Shown here one piece after another: positions 61,579 to 64,000 of a DNA stretch of 64,000 bases. A program made the position numbers and the translations under genes. The stretch comes from Candidatus Eiseniibacteriota bacterium (GTDB lineage: Bacteria > Orphanbacterota > Orphanbacteria > Orphanbacterales > Orphanbacteraceae). The stretch lies in the NCBI GenBank assembly GCA_029262235.1, contig JAJCZU010000008.1, forward strand, positions 347,503-411,502, given 5' to 3'. Each line of letters begins with the position of its first letter. The stretch's first letter is position 1. The notes below the pieces were generated by a model. It had not been told where the DNA came from and made no database searches. It worked only from the letters and a program-made list of their open reading frames with translations.

Positions 61579-62114
61579 AGTTGAAATCGCGCGCCAACGA
61601 GCAGACCGGCATGAGCTGGGACTATGTCGAAATCGAATCGCCGCTCGGCGCGCTCCGCATCGCGGAAACGGACGGGCGCCTGCGGGCGGTGGAATGGGTC
61701 GACGAATGGGAGCGTGTGGCAGGCGCGCTCGAGGCCGGCGCGGGCCGGCGCGTCGCGAAGCTCGCGAGCGGGGCCGAACACGTGTTCGCGCGCTACTTCG
61801 CCGGCGATCCGGGCGCGCTCGACACGCTCGACGTGCGCCTTGCAGGGACGCCGTTTCAGATGCGGGTCTGGAACGCGCTGCGCTCGATTCCGGTCGGCGA
61901 AACACGGTCGTACCGGGAAATCGGCGACGTGATCGGGGCGCCGCTCGCCGTGCGTGCGGTCGGCACCGCAAACGGCCGCAATCCGATCGCGATCGTCGTG
62001 CCGTGTCATCGCGTGATCCGGAGTGATGGCACGCTCGGCGGGTACGGCGGAGGATTGCCGCGCAAGGAATGGCTGCTCGCTCATGAGGCGGCGGGGTATG
62101 GAGCGGGCAGGTGA
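61575..62114 (+). CDS. ogt: Methylated-DNA-protein-cysteine methyltransferase
   Basis: Suicide repair protein for O6-methylguanine. About 179 residues: FQMRVWNALRSIPVGETRSYREIG, RAVGTANGRNPI, and the acceptor Cys in VPCHRVIRSDG with LGGYGGGLPRKEWLL. ATG at 61575 overlaps the alkA stop. With alkA it forms a two-gene alkylation-repair operon. Confidence 0.96.
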   Translation: MKLKSRANEQTGMSWDYVEIESPLGALRIAETDGRLRAVEWVDEWERVAGALEAGAGRRVAKLASGAEHVFARYFAGDPGALDTLDVRLAGTPFQMRVWNALRSIPVGETRSYREIGDVIGAPLAVRAVGTANGRNPIAIVVPCHRVIRSDGTLGGYGGGLPRKEWLLAHEAAGYGAGR

Positions 62115-62189
62115 AGCAGGCAGCTGAAGCAGACATCGTGCGGGGCCGGGGCGCTGCAGGTATCCTTCGAGTCACCTCGCCGCTTAGTA

Positions 62190-62203
62190 AGTAAACGTTT
62201 ACT
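62190..62203. promoter_or_regulatory. 14-bp perfect palindrome, operator-like
   Basis: AGTAAACGTTTACT in an AT-rich patch in the 150-base gap between two convergent genes (ogt and NDH-2). The form suits a dimeric repressor such as a TetR-type protein, but no promoter is expected here. Confidence 0.4.
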
Positions 62204-62264
62204 AACTCAAAAATCGCTTCATGCAACCCCATCCGGTTCGCACGCATCTGATCCCCCCGAATGC

Positions 62265-63602
62265 CTACTCGGCGCCCGGCCGCCCATCCCGCGTGATAAG
62301 CCGCGCCGACCGCGACCATGAAAGATAATTCCACGCCCATTGCACAAGCACGAGAATGCGGTTCTGAAACGTCACGAGCATCATGACATGTAGAAAGAGC
62401 CACGCGAGCCACGCGGGATAGCCGTCGAACCGCAGCTTTCCGATCTCGGCGACCGCCGCCGCCCGCCCGATCGTGGCCATGCTGCCGCGATCAATGTACT
62501 TGAATCGCGCCGGTGCCTCCCGTTCGCGCACGCGCGCTTCGATCACCTTCGCCGCAAACTCGCCCTGCTGCATCGCCGCCGGCGCCACGCCGGGTACGAG
62601 CTTGTCGTTCTCCCGCATAAGATGCGTCATGTCGCCGATCGCAAAGACCTCCGGATGCCCCGGGATCGTCAGATCCGACTCGACAGGAAAGCGACCGCCG
62701 CGCGCGAGCTTCGTCCCGGTCTTGCCCGCCAGCATCCCCGCCAGCGGCGAGGCCGCGATCCCGGCCGCCCACAGCACGTTTTCCGTCTCGATGCATTCGC
62801 GCTTTCCATCCTTTTCGATTTCCACGCGGTCGTCATGGAGAGCGGTCACCTTCGCCCCCGTCCATACTTCAACACCCATCTTGCGCAGCGACTTCTCGGC
62901 GCATCCCGACAGCTTCGCGTCGTACGGGGGCAGCACGCGATCCGCGTGCTCGACGAGCAGAACGCGCGCGTTATCAGGCTGAATCCGGCGGAACTCCTCG
63001 CGCAGCGTGTGCACCGCGATCTCACGAATCGCGCCCGCCAGCTCGACGCCCGTCGCCCCCGCCCCGACCACGACGAACGTGCAGAGCGCGCTCCTCCGCG
63101 CCTCGTCGTTCTCCCGCTCCGCGCGCTCGAACGACAGGAAGATCCGCCGGCGGATCGCCTTCGCGTCTTCGATCGTCTTGAGCCCCGGTGCCACCTTCTC
63201 CCACGCCTCATTTCCGAAGTAGTGATTCACGGCGCCGGCCGCCAGAATCAGCGAGTCGTACGGGACCCGGTTTTCCGAAGAATCCCCATCGCTCTCCTCT
63301 CCCCCGGCCCCACCTGCGCCCGCGCCATTCGCCAGAATCACGCACCGGCTGTCGAGATCGATGTCGACCACTTCGCCCAGCAGGACGCTGACGTTTTTGT
63401 GCTTCTTGAAGATCGTGCGCAGCGGATAGGCGATATTGGCGGGCGAAAGACCGCCGCTCGCCACCTGATAGAGGAGCGGCTGGAAGAGATGGTAGTTCTC
63501 GCGGTCGATCAGCGTGACGCGGATCCCGTCTTTTCTCCGCAGCGCACGCGCCGCGGCAAGACCGCCGAAACCACCACCGATAATGACAACATGATGCGAC
63601 AT
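62265..63602 (-). CDS. ndh: Type II NADH dehydrogenase-like flavoprotein
   Basis: 445 residues: FAD loop IIGGGFGGLAAARAL, NAD loop VVVGAGATGVELAGAI, and FAIGDMTHL. The C-terminal VFLHVMMLVTFQNRILVLVQWAWNYL region anchors it at the inner membrane. It oxidises NADH and reduces quinone without pumping protons. A Gly-rich stretch (residues ~90-110) interrupts the N-terminal domain. Confidence 0.9.
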   Translation of the reverse strand: MSHHVVIIGGGFGGLAAARALRRKDGIRVTLIDRENYHLFQPLLYQVASGGLSPANIAYPLRTIFKKHKNVSVLLGEVVDIDLDSRCVILANGAGAGGAGGEESDGDSSENRVPYDSLILAAGAVNHYFGNEAWEKVAPGLKTIEDAKAIRRRIFLSFERAERENDEARRSALCTFVVVGAGATGVELAGAIREIAVHTLREEFRRIQPDNARVLLVEHADRVLPPYDAKLSGCAEKSLRKMGVEVWTGAKVTALHDDRVEIEKDGKRECIETENVLWAAGIAASPLAGMLAGKTGTKLARGGRFPVESDLTIPGHPEVFAIGDMTHLMRENDKLVPGVAPAAMQQGEFAAKVIEARVREREAPARFKYIDRGSMATIGRAAAVAEIGKLRFDGYPAWLAWLFLHVMMLVTFQNRILVLVQWAWNYLSWSRSARLITRDGRPGAE

Positions 63603-64000
63603 GGCCGACTCCCTTCACGAACAGAGTCGCGGCAGAATCAATTCGATGAGAACGCAGTGAACGAAGCCGCGCATTCCGTCCGCCGCGAACCACTTTCCCC
63701 CGCTTCCAGGCCGGGGTCGCGCGCTCGCGCGGGGAGGCCGGGGTGCGCGGCGAGCGAGACCAACCTTGAGCTGGCCAGCCTTCGGCGCACCGCTTCATTC
63801 ACAATCCTGACGGCAACAGAAGTCCCGCAAGATTCCCGCGTTCCGCCTCTCTCACCAGGGCGGCCAGCCAGGGATCGCGAAGCCGCGCACCCCGGTCTTC
63901 ACGCGCAAAGCCGCGACCCCCCCCCCCCCCCCCCCCCCACATAAAAAACAGGGGCCCCAGGCGGGTGAGAAGCGCCCACCAAACCGGTTGTAAACCCCCG
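63603..64000. other. Gene-free right end of the window
   Basis: 398 bases. I see no supported gene, only the likely promoter area of the NDH-2 gene at the start. From 63917 the sequence is a 22-base C run followed by about 60 bases of unusual composition, best read as an unreliable contig end. Confidence 0.7.

Overview
The window is about 64 kb of GC-rich (roughly 60-65 % by eye), densely coding chromosomal DNA from a Gram-negative bacterium. The envelope genes point to the FCB side of the tree: secreted proteins with FlgD-like Ig sorting domains, a DUF5916 outer-membrane protein, a GWxTD protein, a DUF6029 barrel beside a TlpA thioredoxin and an Omp28-like PEGA lipoprotein. A candidate phylum such as Eisenbacteria or Krumholzibacteriota would fit, but no rRNA gene is present to prove it. 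I found no tRNA, rRNA, CRISPR array, prophage or insertion sequence. The last ~80 bases, after a 22-base C run, look like a poor contig end.

Layout. 1-6.0 kb (minus): a housekeeping operon yicC-gmk-rpoZ-coaBC-udg-dnaB-mlaE, divergent from rqcH (6.0-7.7 kb). 7.8-10.2 kb: three tandem secreted Cys-rich paralogues sharing a C-terminal motif; a decayed relative lies at 13.1 kb. 10.3-17.3 kb: a metalloprotease-like protein, a YchF-like GTPase, a GWxTD protein and a DUF5916 protein. 17.4-24.7 kb (minus): an eight-gene envelope/redox operon (lipoprotein, PEGA-Omp28 lipoprotein, FlgD-domain protein, TlpA, DUF6029 barrel, acetyltransferase, DinB-like protein, small membrane protein). 24.7-33.6 kb: a glycosyltransferase plus carbamoyltransferase pair, CopA, a secreted unknown, then a glycosyltransferase plus MurJ-like flippase. 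33.6-34.5 kb: the only large non-coding block in the interior, filled with a structured repeat family. 34.5-40.9 kb (minus): SDR, aminotransferase, ABC-class ATPase, SGNH hydrolase and a formyltransferase/GINT1-like fusion. 41.1-46.1 kb (minus): lpd-E2-lipB-lipA. 46.2-54.5 kb: porin, LapA-like protein, M23 peptidase, MscS channel, membrane glycosyltransferase, D-threonine-aldolase-like enzyme, RlmD and a GlpG rhomboid. 54.5-60.0 kb (minus): M20 dipeptidase, YceH, and a surface-antigen barrel coupled to a secreted protein with kinase-like motifs. 60.1-63.6 kb: an Ada-AlkA fusion with ogt for alkylation repair, then NDH-2.

What stands out. First, the repeats at 33.6-34.5 kb: two sequence subfamilies share a conserved core while their arms differ in compensating ways, and each subfamily reads in the sense of the convergent gene whose 3' end it follows. 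This suggests a structured 3'-end RNA or DNA element. Second, the exported protein at 56.8-58.6 kb carries VIK, HxDxKxxN and DF-type motifs in kinase order and is start-stop coupled to an outer-membrane barrel. Third, the tandem Cys-rich family has a conserved C-terminal tail that also survives in a relict retaining its promoter and ribosome binding site.
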